This document shows positions 7,546 to 17,277 of a stretch of DNA of 51,330 bases, one piece after another. The translations under genes and the position numbers were made by a program. The notes beneath the pieces were generated by a model. That model was not told the DNA's origin and ran no database searches. It was given only the letters and a program-made list of their open reading frames with translations. The stretch comes from Aeromonas bivalvium (lineage in GTDB: Bacteria; Pseudomonadota; Gammaproteobacteria; Enterobacterales; Aeromonadaceae). Positions within the stretch are counted from its first letter, which is position 1, and every line of letters begins with the position of its first letter. Where the stretch lies: the NCBI RefSeq assembly GCF_000819765.1, contig NZ_CDBT01000017.1, positions 62,239 through 113,568 of the forward strand. The letters run 5' to 3'.

Positions 7546-9387
7546 TCAACGGCAGACCGGGCACCAGGCATAGGTTCCCTGGGGGTCGTTGAAACGCACC
7601 AGGGGATCCAGGGCCTGGTTGAGGGCGCTGAGGCTAGCGCCGAGGGGGGCCGGGATGGTGCCCTTGAGGGCGGGGGCCAGTGCCCGGGCGCTGCTGCCCA
7701 GCAGCTCGCGCAGGAACTTCTCCTTGGCGGACTCCTCGGGCAGGATGGGGGTCACTTGCCACTCCTTCAGATTGGCGAGTTCGGCCGCCGCCGCGATGGC
7801 GTCATCCTGACTGCCAAACTCGTCCACCAGTCCCAGCTCCTTGGCATCCAGTCCGGTCCAGACCCGGCCTTGTGCCGCTTTTTCCGCCTCCGTCATGCTC
7901 AGGCCACGGCCCTTGCTGACCAGGCCGAGGAAGCGCTGATAGGTATTCTCGACGTTGAGCTGGATGGCTTCGCCCACGTGGGGCGGCAGGGCCCGAGTCA
8001 CCCCCAGGCCGACGAAGTCGGTGGTGCCGACCCCGTCGCTGTGGATGCCGAACTGGGAGAGGGCCTGGTCGACGGTGGCAAACAGGCCGAACACGCCGAT
8101 GGAGCCGGTGAGGGTGGTGGGGGAGGCGAAGATCTTGTCCGCATCGGCGGCGATCCAGTAACCCCCGGAGGCGGCATAGCTGCCCATGGAGACCACCACG
8201 GGTTTGCCCGCCTGCTTGAGCGCCAGCAGCTCGGCGCGGATCTGCTCGGCGGCGAAGGCGCTGCCGCCCGGGCTGTCGACCCGCAGCACCACGGCCTTCA
8301 CCTTGTCATCCAGGCGGGCATCGGCCAGCAGGCTGGCCAGGCTGTCGCCCCCTATGGTGCCGGCAGGCTGGATGCCATCCATGATGGCGCCACTGGCCTT
8401 GATGAGGCCCACCTCATCCTTGCCGCTTTGGGGATACTGATCCGGGATGGCGGCCAGATACTCCTTGAGCCCGACTCCGCGCCAGCTGTGATCCTCGCGC
8501 TCGCCGACCTCCTTGATCACCGCCTGGTTCATCTCCTCCCGGGTGGCGAGCTCGTCGACCAGGCCGTTGTCGAGGGCATACCCGGCGGCATTGCCCTGCG
8601 CTTTTTTCAGGCGTTCGAGGAACTGCTCCTTGCTCGGGGAGATGGCGTCGGGTTCGACCTCCCGCTGGCTGGCCACGTCGCTGACATAGGCCTGCCACAG
8701 CTGATCCAGCCAGTGCTGGTTCGCCTCCCGGCTCTCGGCAGACATGTCATCCCGGGTGTAGGGTTCGACGAAGGACTTGTAGGTGCCGACCTTGAACACA
8801 TGGGGGGTGACGTTGAGCTTCTCCAGCGCCGACTTGAAGTAGGTCTGGTAGACCCCCAGCCCCTCGAGCAACACGGCCCCGCTCTGGTTGAGCAGCACGT
8901 GATCGGCGTGGGCCGCCAGCAGGTACTGGCCCTGGGTGTAGTAGTCCGCCATGGCGATGACCGGCTTGCCACTCTCCTTGAAGTCGTCGATGGCATCGGC
9001 CACCTCCTGCAACTTGGAGAGATTGCCCTGCAGCCCCTGAGGCTGGAGCACCAGGGCCTGGATGCGGTCATCCTCCCCGGCGGAGCGGATGGCCCACAGC
9101 AGATCCGACAGCAGCAGCTCCTGGGGCAGATCGTCGCGGCTGCCCATCTGTTGCAGCAGCTGTTCGCTCGGGCTCACCTGGGTGAGCTGCTCGACCAGGG
9201 TGCCGTCGAGATCCAGGGTCAGGGCCCCCTCGATCGGGGTCTGGGGCGCCTCTTGTTGCATCCCCAGCACGAACACCAGGGTCAGGACGACGGCAAGGAA
9301 CAGCAGATTGACCAGCATCAGCCGGGTGAAGTTGAGCAGGCGCCACAGGCTGCGAAAGAGCCAGCCCAGGCCTTTGAAAATAGACAT
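7546..9387 (-). CDS. sppA: Signal peptide peptidase SppA (protease IV)
   Basis: SppA is an inner-membrane serine protease facing the periplasm that degrades cleaved signal peptides. The 613-residue length matches the double-domain E. coli type (618). A membrane anchor spans about 22-43. The general-base lysine is Lys204 in GTYKSFVEP, and the nucleophile is Ser407 in YAASGGYWIAADADKI; both lie in the positions expected for the Lys/Ser dyad. The N-terminal and C-terminal halves are the usual tandem ClpP-like folds. It is transcribed alone, divergent from fadH and convergent with the NUDIX gene. The C-terminal WCPVCR contains two cysteines in CPVC spacing, whose role I cannot state. Confidence 0.95.
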   Translation of the reverse strand: MSIFKGLGWLFRSLWRLLNFTRLMLVNLLFLAVVLTLVFVLGMQQEAPQTPIEGALTLDLDGTLVEQLTQVSPSEQLLQQMGSRDDLPQELLLSDLLWAIRSAGEDDRIQALVLQPQGLQGNLSKLQEVADAIDDFKESGKPVIAMADYYTQGQYLLAAHADHVLLNQSGAVLLEGLGVYQTYFKSALEKLNVTPHVFKVGTYKSFVEPYTRDDMSAESREANQHWLDQLWQAYVSDVASQREVEPDAISPSKEQFLERLKKAQGNAAGYALDNGLVDELATREEMNQAVIKEVGEREDHSWRGVGLKEYLAAIPDQYPQSGKDEVGLIKASGAIMDGIQPAGTIGGDSLASLLADARLDDKVKAVVLRVDSPGGSAFAAEQIRAELLALKQAGKPVVVSMGSYAASGGYWIAADADKIFASPTTLTGSIGVFGLFATVDQALSQFGIHSDGVGTTDFVGLGVTRALPPHVGEAIQLNVENTYQRFLGLVSKGRGLSMTEAEKAAQGRVWTGLDAKELGLVDEFGSQDDAIAAAAELANLKEWQVTPILPEESAKEKFLRELLGSSARALAPALKGTIPAPLGASLSALNQALDPLVRFNDPQGTYAWCPVCR

Positions 9388-9505
9388 AGTCGCGGTATCG
9401 CCCTGTCAATGGGTTAGAGGAGCCATTATTAACCAGTTGCCCCGCCGATTGCCATGTTCCATCGCGGGGGGCGCTGGCGCTACAGCTGTTCGCCGAAAAA
9501 ATGTC

Positions 9506-9519
9506 CAAACATTTGTTTG
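9506..9519. promoter_or_regulatory. PsrA-like operator upstream of fadH
   Basis: The sequence CAAAC-ATTT-GTTTG is a perfect inverted repeat matching the published PsrA-type half-site pattern (G/C)AAAC N2-4 GTTT(G/C). PsrA is a TetR-family repressor of beta-oxidation genes in several gammaproteobacteria. A second inverted repeat, AAATGT-CCAA-ACATTT (9499-9514), overlaps it. A possible -35 TTGAAA at 9517-9522 overlaps the site, consistent with repression of fadH. Confidence 0.5.
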
Positions 9520-9561
9520 AAAAAGCATTTTCGATTCTTTACTCTAGCCTCAATTTGATAA

Positions 9562-11724
<2,163 letters not shown>

Positions 11725-11778
11725 GTCTGGACTCACCGAGCGCAGCATCCTGATGGCCCTGCCTGCGGATATGATGAT

Positions 11779-11802
11779 AAACCCCTGAGCCTCAGGGGTT
11801 TT
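11779..11802 (+). terminator. fadH terminator
   Basis: A 10-bp stem (11779-11788 with 11792-11801, AAACCCCTGA type) with a 3-base loop runs into TTTT, 54 bases after the fadH stop. Confidence 0.85.
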
Positions 11803-11858
11803 CTTCATCCGGTGCTGTGCTAAGGTAGCGCCATCATTGCCCTGACTAGGAATTGCCC

Positions 11859-12407
11859 ATGGATGCCCTCACTCTGCTGCTCAATCGCCACTCCTGTGCT
11901 CGCCTGACGATGCCAGCCCCGGGCGGCGAGGCGCTCGACAATATTCTGAAGGCCGGCCTGCGGGCACCGGATCATGGCACCCTGACTCCCTGGCAGTTCA
12001 TCCTGTTCGAGGGGGAGGGGCGTGAGCGTCTGGGGGCCCTGCTGGGGGAGGCCGCTCGAGCCCGCGGCGAGGATGAAGATAGCATCGAGAAGAGCCGTGC
12101 CGCGCCCCTGCGAGCGCCGCTGGTGGTGGCCGTCGCGACCCGCTATCAGGCACACCCCAAGGTACCGAAACTGGAGCAGGAGCTCTCTGCCGGCTGCGCC
12201 CTGATGGCGATGCAGATGGCGGCCCAGGCCCAGGGCTTCAACGGCATCTGGCGTTCCGGCTGGTTTATCTTCGATGAACACATCAGGCAGGGGCTGGGAT
12301 TGGCCGCCGAGGATCAGCTGGTGGGCTTTCTCTACCTGGGGACACCCATGCTGGAGGCGCGCAAGCTGCGCGAGCTACCCCTTGGGGAGTTTGTCCGCCG
12401 CTTCTGA
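11859..12407 (+). CDS. ydjA: YdjA-type nitroreductase family protein
   Basis: The 182-residue product aligns along its length with E. coli YdjA, a minimal FMN-dependent nitroreductase-fold protein: N-terminal MDALTLLLNRHS, RAPDHGTLTPWQF (FMN-binding region), and the C-terminal GFNGIWRSGW and VGFLYLGTP segments. Such enzymes reduce nitroaromatics and related compounds in vitro with NAD(P)H; the physiological substrate is unknown. The ATG at 11859 has AGGA 7 bases upstream and matches the family start; an in-frame TTG at 11853 is too close to that site. It stands alone between the fadH terminator and its own terminator. Confidence 0.9.
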   Translation: MDALTLLLNRHSCARLTMPAPGGEALDNILKAGLRAPDHGTLTPWQFILFEGEGRERLGALLGEAARARGEDEDSIEKSRAAPLRAPLVVAVATRYQAHPKVPKLEQELSAGCALMAMQMAAQAQGFNGIWRSGWFIFDEHIRQGLGLAAEDQLVGFLYLGTPMLEARKLRELPLGEFVRRF

Positions 12408-12439
12408 TGAGCGGCGCAGGCGGTCATGAGACCTGATTG

Positions 12440-12466
12440 AAAAGCCCTGATCTGTCAGGGCTTTTT
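12440..12466 (+). terminator. ydjA terminator
   Basis: An 11-bp stem AAAAGCCCTGA / TCAGGGCTTTT with a TCTG loop ends in a run of five T, a textbook intrinsic terminator 32 bases after the ydjA stop. Confidence 0.9.
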
Positions 12467-12552
12467 CTATGTAGCTGGCGATAATACCCAGAGTGGCGCC
12501 GGGAAGAAAAGGGGGGGAATACCCGGTTTTTGTCGGCGACAGACTCTTTTTT

Positions 12553-12588
12553 AAATAGTGAGAGGAAGTTCGCACTCTCGCTATTTTT
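12553..12588 (+). terminator. Second hairpin-plus-T-run after ydjA
   Basis: A 12-bp stem (12553-12564 with 12575-12586, one T-G pair) with a 10-base loop is followed by TT, giving a T5 run. No gene lies between it and the ydjA terminator, so it either acts as a back-up or ends an unannotated transcript. Confidence 0.55.
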
Positions 12589-12620
12589 CACTATGTAAAA
12601 CGTTTGCGCGTCGCTATTAT

Positions 12621-12731
12621 CACACCCGCCAGTTCAGAAGGTTCGCCTTCTGATTTTCTGCGATGAGAGTCGCAATTCCGTAGCACCTTTTTATATAGCC
12701 CAACGTCTTCGTGACCTTGGGCTTCATTTTT
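12621..12731 (+). ncRNA. Candidate small RNA or structured intergenic element
   Basis: This gene-free stretch holds three hairpins in a row: TCAGAAGG-TTCG-CCTTCTGA (12634-12653, UUCG tetraloop, followed by TTTTC), TGCGA/TCGCA (12659-12674), and AGCCCAA/TTGGGCT (12697-12723) followed by TCATTTTT. A weak -10-like TATTAT is at 12615-12620 but no good -35 is seen. The arrangement fits a short RNA ending at an intrinsic terminator, or a read-through barrier before the convergent acetyltransferase gene. Only structure supports it; I recognise no family. Confidence 0.25.
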
Positions 12732-12791
12732 ATGGCGGCTCCCCACCATCCCGCTGGCCGCATTCGAGAGCAAGGCCAGTGCGAGCCCTGG

Positions 12792-13337
12792 TCAGGCCGG
12801 GGTCAGGATCCGGGCCGGGTTGCCCACTACCCTGGCCCCGGCCGGGACGTCCCGGGTTACCACGGCGCCCGCGCCGACGACAGCGTCTCGCCCTATGGTG
12901 ACCCCGGGCAGCAGGATGGCGCCGCCGCTGATCCAGACCCTGTCTTCTATGGTGACCGGCAGCGCCGTCTCCACCCCCTGGATGCGCTCATCGGCGTCCA
13001 GTGCATGGGCGGCGGTGTAGATCTGCACGTTCGGCCCTATCATCACCTCGGCGCCGATGCGGATAGGGGCATTATCCAGCAAGGTGGCTCCCAGATTGAT
13101 GAAGGAGCCGACTCCCAGGCTGATGTGGCGGCCATAGCTGCAGTAAAACGGCGGGCAGATAAAGGCGTTTTCTGCCAGCTCGCCGACCATCTCTTTGAGC
13201 AGCGCCAGCGGCTCATCCTCTTCGTCTGCGCGATTGAAGCGGCGATAGCGGTGGGCCGCCTCCCGGCGCAGCAGATCCAGCTCCGGCGCCATGCAGTCGT
13301 AGGGTTGACTGGCGATCATCTTCTCGTATTCGGTCAT
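12792..13337 (-). CDS. maa: Maltose/galactoside-type O-acetyltransferase
   Basis: The 181-residue protein has the maltose O-acetyltransferase layout: an N-terminal Mac domain (EYEKMIASQPYDCMAPEL) and a left-handed parallel beta-helix of hexapeptide repeats (ISLGVGSFINLGATLL to VVGAGAVVTRDVPAGARVVGNPAR). The expected catalytic histidine is in YTAAHALDADER. The enzyme would transfer acetyl from acetyl-CoA to a sugar hydroxyl; the natural acceptor is uncertain, and LacA- or NodL-type enzymes look alike. It is monocistronic, on the - strand, and convergent with ydjA. Confidence 0.85.
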   Translation of the reverse strand: MTEYEKMIASQPYDCMAPELDLLRREAAHRYRRFNRADEEDEPLALLKEMVGELAENAFICPPFYCSYGRHISLGVGSFINLGATLLDNAPIRIGAEVMIGPNVQIYTAAHALDADERIQGVETALPVTIEDRVWISGGAILLPGVTIGRDAVVGAGAVVTRDVPAGARVVGNPARILTPA

Positions 13338-13447
13338 GGCTGGGCCTCAATGGGGTGGAGGAGGAGAGCATAAGCCATCGAGGGGGATAGAAGCGTGAAG
13401 CTCTCCCCAGAGTGGGAAGAAGGGCGCGCAGCTAGCGCCGGGAAACG

Positions 13448-13473
13448 ACAAGGGCACCCTGGGGTGCCCTTGT
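13448..13473 (-). terminator. Hairpin downstream of prmA and its repeat array
   Basis: A perfect 11-bp stem (13448-13458 with 13463-13473, ACAAGGGCACC type) has a 4-base loop. Read on the - strand it comes after the 49-bp repeats, so the repeats would lie inside the prmA transcript's 3' region. The T-run is weak. Confidence 0.6.
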
Positions 13474-13500
13474 TGGTCTGCATGGAAGGATTACGCTCTC

Positions 13501-13814
13501 TATCAGCCGTGCTTGCGACCGCAGTGTTGCCGCCGCAATGGCCGCTTTCTATCAGCCGTGCTTGCGACCGCAGTGTTGCCGCCGCAATGGCCGCTCTCTA
13601 TCAGCCGTGCTTGCGGCCGCAGTGCTGCCGCCGCAATGGCCGCTTTCTGTCAGCCGTGCTTGCGGCCGCAGTGTTGCTGCCGCAATGACCGCTCTCTATC
13701 AGCCGTGCTTGCGGCCGCAGTGTTGCTGCCGCAATGGCCGCTCTCTATCAGCCGTGCTTGCGGCCACAGTGTTGCTGCCGCAATGGCCGCTCTCTATCAG
13801 CCGTGCTTGCGGCC
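13501..13814 (-). repeat. 49-bp tandem repeat (VNTR) grown from the prmA 3' end
   Basis: Units begin at 13501, 13550, 13599, 13648, 13697, 13746 and 13795 (the last partial), always exactly 49 bases apart and differing at only a few positions. The last unit overlaps the final codons and stop (13797-13799) of prmA, so each unit carries a copy of those codons, the stop and about 30 bases of flank. Each unit can fold through TTGCGGC/GCCGCAA. There are no variable spacers, so it is not a CRISPR array; 49 is not a multiple of three, so no repeat protein results. Confidence 0.95.
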
Positions 13815-14675
13815 CGAGAGGCGGCACCACTCTTCCTTCACCGCGGTCGGATCCATCTCGAACCACTGGCCGTAGATGGTTTCCAGCTCAGGGGCCTGGC
13901 TCTCCAGCACGCCGGAGAGGGCCATCAGGCTGCCCGGTTTGCCGTGTCCGGCGATGAGGGGGGCGAGTTCGCGCAGCGGGCCGGCCAGTATGTTGGCCAC
14001 CACCACGTCAGCTTCCACGTCTTGTGGTTGATCCGCCGGCAGGTAGAGCTCTATCTGGCCGGCGACACCGTTACGCTCGGCGTTGTCATGGCTGGCCTGG
14101 ATGGCCTGGGGGTCTATGTCGATACCGATGACCCGGGCGGCCCCCAGTTTCAACGCGGCGATGCCGAGGATGCCGGAGCCACAACCAAAGTCGACCACCG
14201 TCTTGCCGGTCAGATCCAGCCCGTCCAGCCACTGCAGACAGAGCGCCGTGGTGGGGTGGGTACCGGTGCCGAAGGCCAGGCCCGGATCCAGCATGACGTT
14301 GACCGCATCCGGGTTGGGGACGTCGCGCCAGCTCGGGCAGATCCAGAGTCGCTCGCCGAACTGCATGGGGTGGAAGTGATCCATCCATTCGCGCACCCAG
14401 TCCTTGTCTTCCAGCTGCTCTACCTTGTAGCCCACGTCTTCGCCGAAGATCTGCTGGAAGAAGGCGATGGTGGGGGCGGGATCGGTTTCGGCGTCGAACA
14501 GTCCCATCACCTCGGTTTCGCCCCAGAGCGGGGTCTCGCCCGGCATGGGCTCATAGACGGGCACATCCTTGGCATCCATAAAGGTCACGGCCTGGGCACC
14601 ACGCCCCAGCAGCATGTTGCTCACCTTGTCCGCCGTCTTGGCGGTGGCGTTGATTCGAATTTGTATCCAGGGCAT
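13797..14675 (-). CDS. prmA: Ribosomal protein L11 methyltransferase
   Basis: PrmA trimethylates ribosomal protein L11 using S-adenosylmethionine. The 292-residue length equals E. coli PrmA (293). The N-terminal L11-recognition domain (about 1-60) is followed by a Rossmann methyltransferase with [15 protein letters not shown], motif [27 protein letters not shown] and the catalytic-loop ANILAGPL. In E. coli prmA follows accBC-yhdT-panF; here panF and prmA are separated by about 4 kb holding an MDR oxidoreductase, a LysR regulator and a PTS permease. The last codons and stop seed the 49-bp repeat array downstream. Confidence 0.96.
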   Translation of the reverse strand: MPWIQIRINATAKTADKVSNMLLGRGAQAVTFMDAKDVPVYEPMPGETPLWGETEVMGLFDAETDPAPTIAFFQQIFGEDVGYKVEQLEDKDWVREWMDHFHPMQFGERLWICPSWRDVPNPDAVNVMLDPGLAFGTGTHPTTALCLQWLDGLDLTGKTVVDFGCGSGILGIAALKLGAARVIGIDIDPQAIQASHDNAERNGVAGQIELYLPADQPQDVEADVVVANILAGPLRELAPLIAGHGKPGSLMALSGVLESQAPELETIYGQWFEMDPTAVKEEWCRLSGRKHG

Positions 14676-14885
14676 GGGGTCGACTCTTCATAAATGTGAA
14701 ACCGCGGGATTCTATCATCCCGGGCCTGTGCTGTCGTGGTTTGCCCGCAGGCAAGGGGCTCACCGAGGCAGACAGGGGTGCCTGGCATCGCTATCTGGCA
14801 TCGAAGGCGGGATCATTAACAAGGTTGGCACGGTTAATGTATTCATCCTTACTGCTTTGCTCTAGGAAAGTTCCGTCATCTTTCA

Positions 14886-14913
14886 CGCCACCCTCGGGTG
14901 GCGCTTTTTTTTT
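14886..14913 (+). terminator. Strong + strand terminator with no gene before it
   Basis: The 7-bp GC-rich stem CGCCACC/GGTGGCG (14886-14892 with 14897-14903) with loop CTCG is followed by C and nine T. No + strand gene precedes it within 1.5 kb, since prmA reads the other way, so it may end an unannotated short RNA starting within 14676-14885. Confidence 0.8.
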
Positions 14914-14962
14914 ATGGTGAGAGAGTGTCTGGCGTGGGAGGGGTCGCCGCTTTGGCGAATGA

Positions 14963-14985
14963 AAACGACCCGGATCGGGTCGTTT
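14963..14985. terminator. Second orphan hairpin
   Basis: A perfect 10-bp stem AAACGACCCG / CGGGTCGTTT with a 3-base loop. The A and T arms would let it work in both directions. Confidence 0.65.
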
Positions 14986-15060
14986 GATGAAGTTGGCATG
15001 AGAGCTGCAATAACCCTGTTGTCCTGCAAAGGATGTGTGTGTGATTGTTACCCCCCAACG

Positions 15061-15111
15061 TTCAGGTATTTAGGGTCATCCCGGTCGGGATGACCCATTT
15101 TTTTACCTGAA
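15061..15111 (+). terminator. Third orphan hairpin with an outer stem
   Basis: GGGTCATCCC / GGGATGACCC (15073-15082 with 15087-15096, loop GGTC) is followed by A and seven T. An outer pair, TTCAGGTA at 15061-15068 with TACCTGAA at 15104-15111, encloses it and the T-run, so two alternative structures are possible. Confidence 0.75.
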
Positions 15112-15228
15112 AAACAGTATCTTGGATATTTCTTGCGCCGAGCGGCCCGCCGGGTCCGCCATCTCGTTGGCGTGGTCTGGCCCAGTGTGCGCTTTTGGTG
15201 CTTGTCTCTGGTGAAACCACCCCATCAT
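15103..15228 (-). CDS. Possible 41-codon small ORF
   Basis: A - strand frame begins with two consecutive ATG codons (15228, 15225) and runs MMGWFHQ ... SAQEISKILFFR to a TAA at 15103-15105, directly against the third orphan hairpin. It lies 18 bases past the stop of the MDR oxidoreductase gene. No ribosome-binding site is convincing. The start of its DNA also resembles the end of the upstream gene (ATGG, TTTC, CCAG in order), so it may be only a decayed duplication rather than a gene. Confidence 0.2.
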   Translation of the reverse strand: MMGWFHQRQAPKAHTGPDHANEMADPAGRSAQEISKILFFR

Positions 15229-15246
15229 GGTGCGTTTTCTACCCAT

Positions 15247-16269
15247 TTAGGGTTGGCTGGCGAAACGGGCCATGTCGATCACCAGCTTGCCCATCATGCT
15301 GCCTGATTCCAGCTCGCCATGGGCCTGGGCCAGGGTGGCCGGGGTCAGTTCCGGCAGGGTGCGGGTGAGGGTCGTCTTGAGCACCCCCTGATCGATGAGG
15401 GCGGCCACCCGGCCGAGCAGATGGTGCTGCTCTATCATGTCGGGGGTCTGGAACAGGGAGCGGGTGAACATGAACTCCTGGCTGAAGGTGACGCTCTTGG
15501 GTTTGAGCAGGCCAAGATCCCAGGGTTCACTCGATTCGGCGATGGTGCAGAGGTGACCAAACGGACGGATGAGGCTCGCCATGGCATTCCAGTGCTGCTC
15601 GGTGGCATTGGTACAGAAGATGGCATCGAGCTGGCTGATGTCGAGCTCGGCCAGGTCGGCTTGCAGCTGGTGATGGCTCACCACCTGGTGGGCCCCCATT
15701 GCCAGGCACCAGTCGCGGGTCTCGGGGCGGGAAGCAGTGGCAATCACCTCCATCCTGGTGAGCTGACGCGCCAGCTGGATGGCGATGGAGCCGACCCCGC
15801 CGGCGCCGCCTATGATGAGCAGTCGGCCCGTGCTTTCCCGGGTGAGGCCCATGCGCTCGAACAGCGCCTCCCAGGCGGTGATGGCGGTCAGGGGCAGGGC
15901 GGCGGCCTCCACATCGGAGAGGCTGACGGGGGCCAGGGCGGCGATGCGCTCATCCACCAGCTGCAGCTCGCTGTTGCTGCCGGGGCGGCTGATGTCGCCC
16001 GCATACCAGACGCGGTCACCCGCCTTGAACAGGGTCACCTCCTGGCCCACGGCCACCACCTCGCCCACGGCGTCCCAGCCCAGCACCCGCGGGTTGCTCT
16101 CTACCTTGGCCTTGGGGGCGCGTACCTTGGTGTCGACCGGATTGACGGAGGTCGCCCTGATCCGCACCAGCAGATCCCGCGGGCCCGGGGTCGGGGTGGG
16201 CAGGTCGGCGGCGATAAAGCAGTCGGGGTGGGTGCTCGGCAGATAGTGGGTGAGTGCAATGGCTTTCAT
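15247..16269 (-). CDS. Zinc-type alcohol dehydrogenase-like (MDR) oxidoreductase
   Basis: The 340-residue protein belongs to the medium-chain dehydrogenase/reductase superfamily, in the quinone-oxidoreductase-like 'zinc-binding alcohol dehydrogenase family' group. The GroES-like N-terminal domain includes IRATSVNPVDTKVR and LGWDAVGEVVAVG; the Rossmann domain has IIGGAGGVGSIAIQLARQL for NAD(P)H binding. The catalytic zinc ligands of true alcohol dehydrogenases are not evident, so it probably reduces quinones or enones with NADPH. It diverges from a LysR-type regulator 96 bases away, which is likely to control it. A small palindromic TTATTCGAATTAA element lies between them. Confidence 0.85.
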   Translation of the reverse strand: MKAIALTHYLPSTHPDCFIAADLPTPTPGPRDLLVRIRATSVNPVDTKVRAPKAKVESNPRVLGWDAVGEVVAVGQEVTLFKAGDRVWYAGDISRPGSNSELQLVDERIAALAPVSLSDVEAAALPLTAITAWEALFERMGLTRESTGRLLIIGGAGGVGSIAIQLARQLTRMEVIATASRPETRDWCLAMGAHQVVSHHQLQADLAELDISQLDAIFCTNATEQHWNAMASLIRPFGHLCTIAESSEPWDLGLLKPKSVTFSQEFMFTRSLFQTPDMIEQHHLLGRVAALIDQGVLKTTLTRTLPELTPATLAQAHGELESGSMMGKLVIDMARFASQP

Positions 16270-16365
16270 GGCAATTCCTTCAGGATCAGTTTGGGATTGC
16301 CTGCCAGTCTAGTCTGGTCAATTATTCGAATTAAGATGGGTAATTGGTAAAGACTGTTTGAATAT

Positions 16366-17277
16366 ATGAACAATACCGAACTGGAACTGATGGGGATATT
16401 TGCCACCGTGGTGGATCAGGGCAGCTTCACCGCCGCCGCAGAGGCGCTCGCCATGCCCAAATCCTCGGTGAGCCAGAAGATCTCTCGCCTCGAGTCACTG
16501 CTCGGGGTCCGGCTGTTGCAGCGCACCACCCGCAGGCTCAGTCTGACGGCGCAAGGAGAGGTCTATGTGGAGCATTGCCGGGCTCTGCTGACCCTGGCGC
16601 GGGGGGCCCATCTCGCCATGGCAAGGCTGCGGGAGGCCCCGGCGGGCCGGGTGAGGGTCACGGCCCCCGAGGCCACGGGCACCCTGCTGCTCGGCAAGAT
16701 AGTGGCCGAGTTTCAAGCCCTCTACCCCGAGGTGGTGATCGAGCTGACCCTATGCGACGAGCAGCTGGATCTGGTGGGGCAGGGATACGATCTGGCGCTG
16801 CGGGCGGCGCCCCTGAAAGATTCGAGCCTCATCTGCCGGCGCATCGGTCAGGTGACGCGCCATCTGGTGGCGGCCCCCGGCTATCTGGCGGCCCGGGGTA
16901 CGCCCCGGCACCTGGCCGAGCTGGCACAGCACGCCTGCCTGGTGCATTCGGCTCTGCCGGTGTGGCCACTGCAGGAAGGAGGCTGGCGCCCCCGGGGGGC
17001 CTGCGTCAGCAACAGCCTGCTGGCCCTGAGGGAGCTGGCACTTCACCAGGGAGGCATTGCCCTGTTGCCCTATCATGTCTGTCAGGAGGATCTGGCGAGC
17101 GGGCGGTTGCGCACCCTGCTGCCGGAGCACCCCATTCCAGCGAACCCCTTCTATCTCATCTACCCGAGCCGGGAGCATCTGGCACCGGCCCTGCGCACCC
17201 TGATGGATTTTGTCGCCGAGCGGCTCTCCTTTGCCCCCGCGCCAGGGGATGGGCGCAGGGATCACCAGGCGCCCTGA
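16366..17277 (+). CDS. LysR-family transcriptional regulator
   Basis: The 303-residue protein has the LysR winged helix-turn-helix at about 4-63 (MGIFATVVDQGSFTAAAEAL, PKSSVSQKISRLESLLGVRL, RTTRRLSLTAQG) and a periplasmic-binding-protein-like effector domain (about 92-295). It resembles the AaeR/DmlR-like group, whose members often regulate an adjacent divergent oxidoreductase. That fits the divergent MDR gene 96 bases upstream. The effector cannot be told. Its 3' end overlaps the convergent PTS gene by 16 bases (17262-17277), so transcripts from both must overlap. Confidence 0.88.
   Translation: MNNTELELMGIFATVVDQGSFTAAAEALAMPKSSVSQKISRLESLLGVRLLQRTTRRLSLTAQGEVYVEHCRALLTLARGAHLAMARLREAPAGRVRVTAPEATGTLLLGKIVAEFQALYPEVVIELTLCDEQLDLVGQGYDLALRAAPLKDSSLICRRIGQVTRHLVAAPGYLAARGTPRHLAELAQHACLVHSALPVWPLQEGGWRPRGACVSNSLLALRELALHQGGIALLPYHVCQEDLASGRLRTLLPEHPIPANPFYLIYPSREHLAPALRTLMDFVAERLSFAPAPGDGRRDHQAP

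Noticed and set aside
7756..9417. 553-codon + strand frame opposite sppA
   Set aside because: Antisense frame of a clear gene, produced by high GC; no family-like sequence.
11725..11760. Possible 3'-end duplication after fadH (GCCGAGC... versus ACCGAGC...)
   Set aside because: Similarity is short and the stop codons do not align, unlike the accepted cases.
12592..12612. PurR-like sequence (GCGCAAACGTTTTACA on the - strand)
   Set aside because: Similar in quality to the glyA site, but no gene starts nearby in either direction.
13501..13814. CRISPR array
   Set aside because: The units are contiguous 49-bp copies with no unique spacers and no cas genes nearby.
13395..14693. Several long + strand frames through the 49-bp repeats with repeated CLRPQCC-like peptides
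   Set aside because: The unit is not a multiple of three, so the same DNA is open in all three frames; they are antisense to prmA or its 3' region, with no ribosome site.
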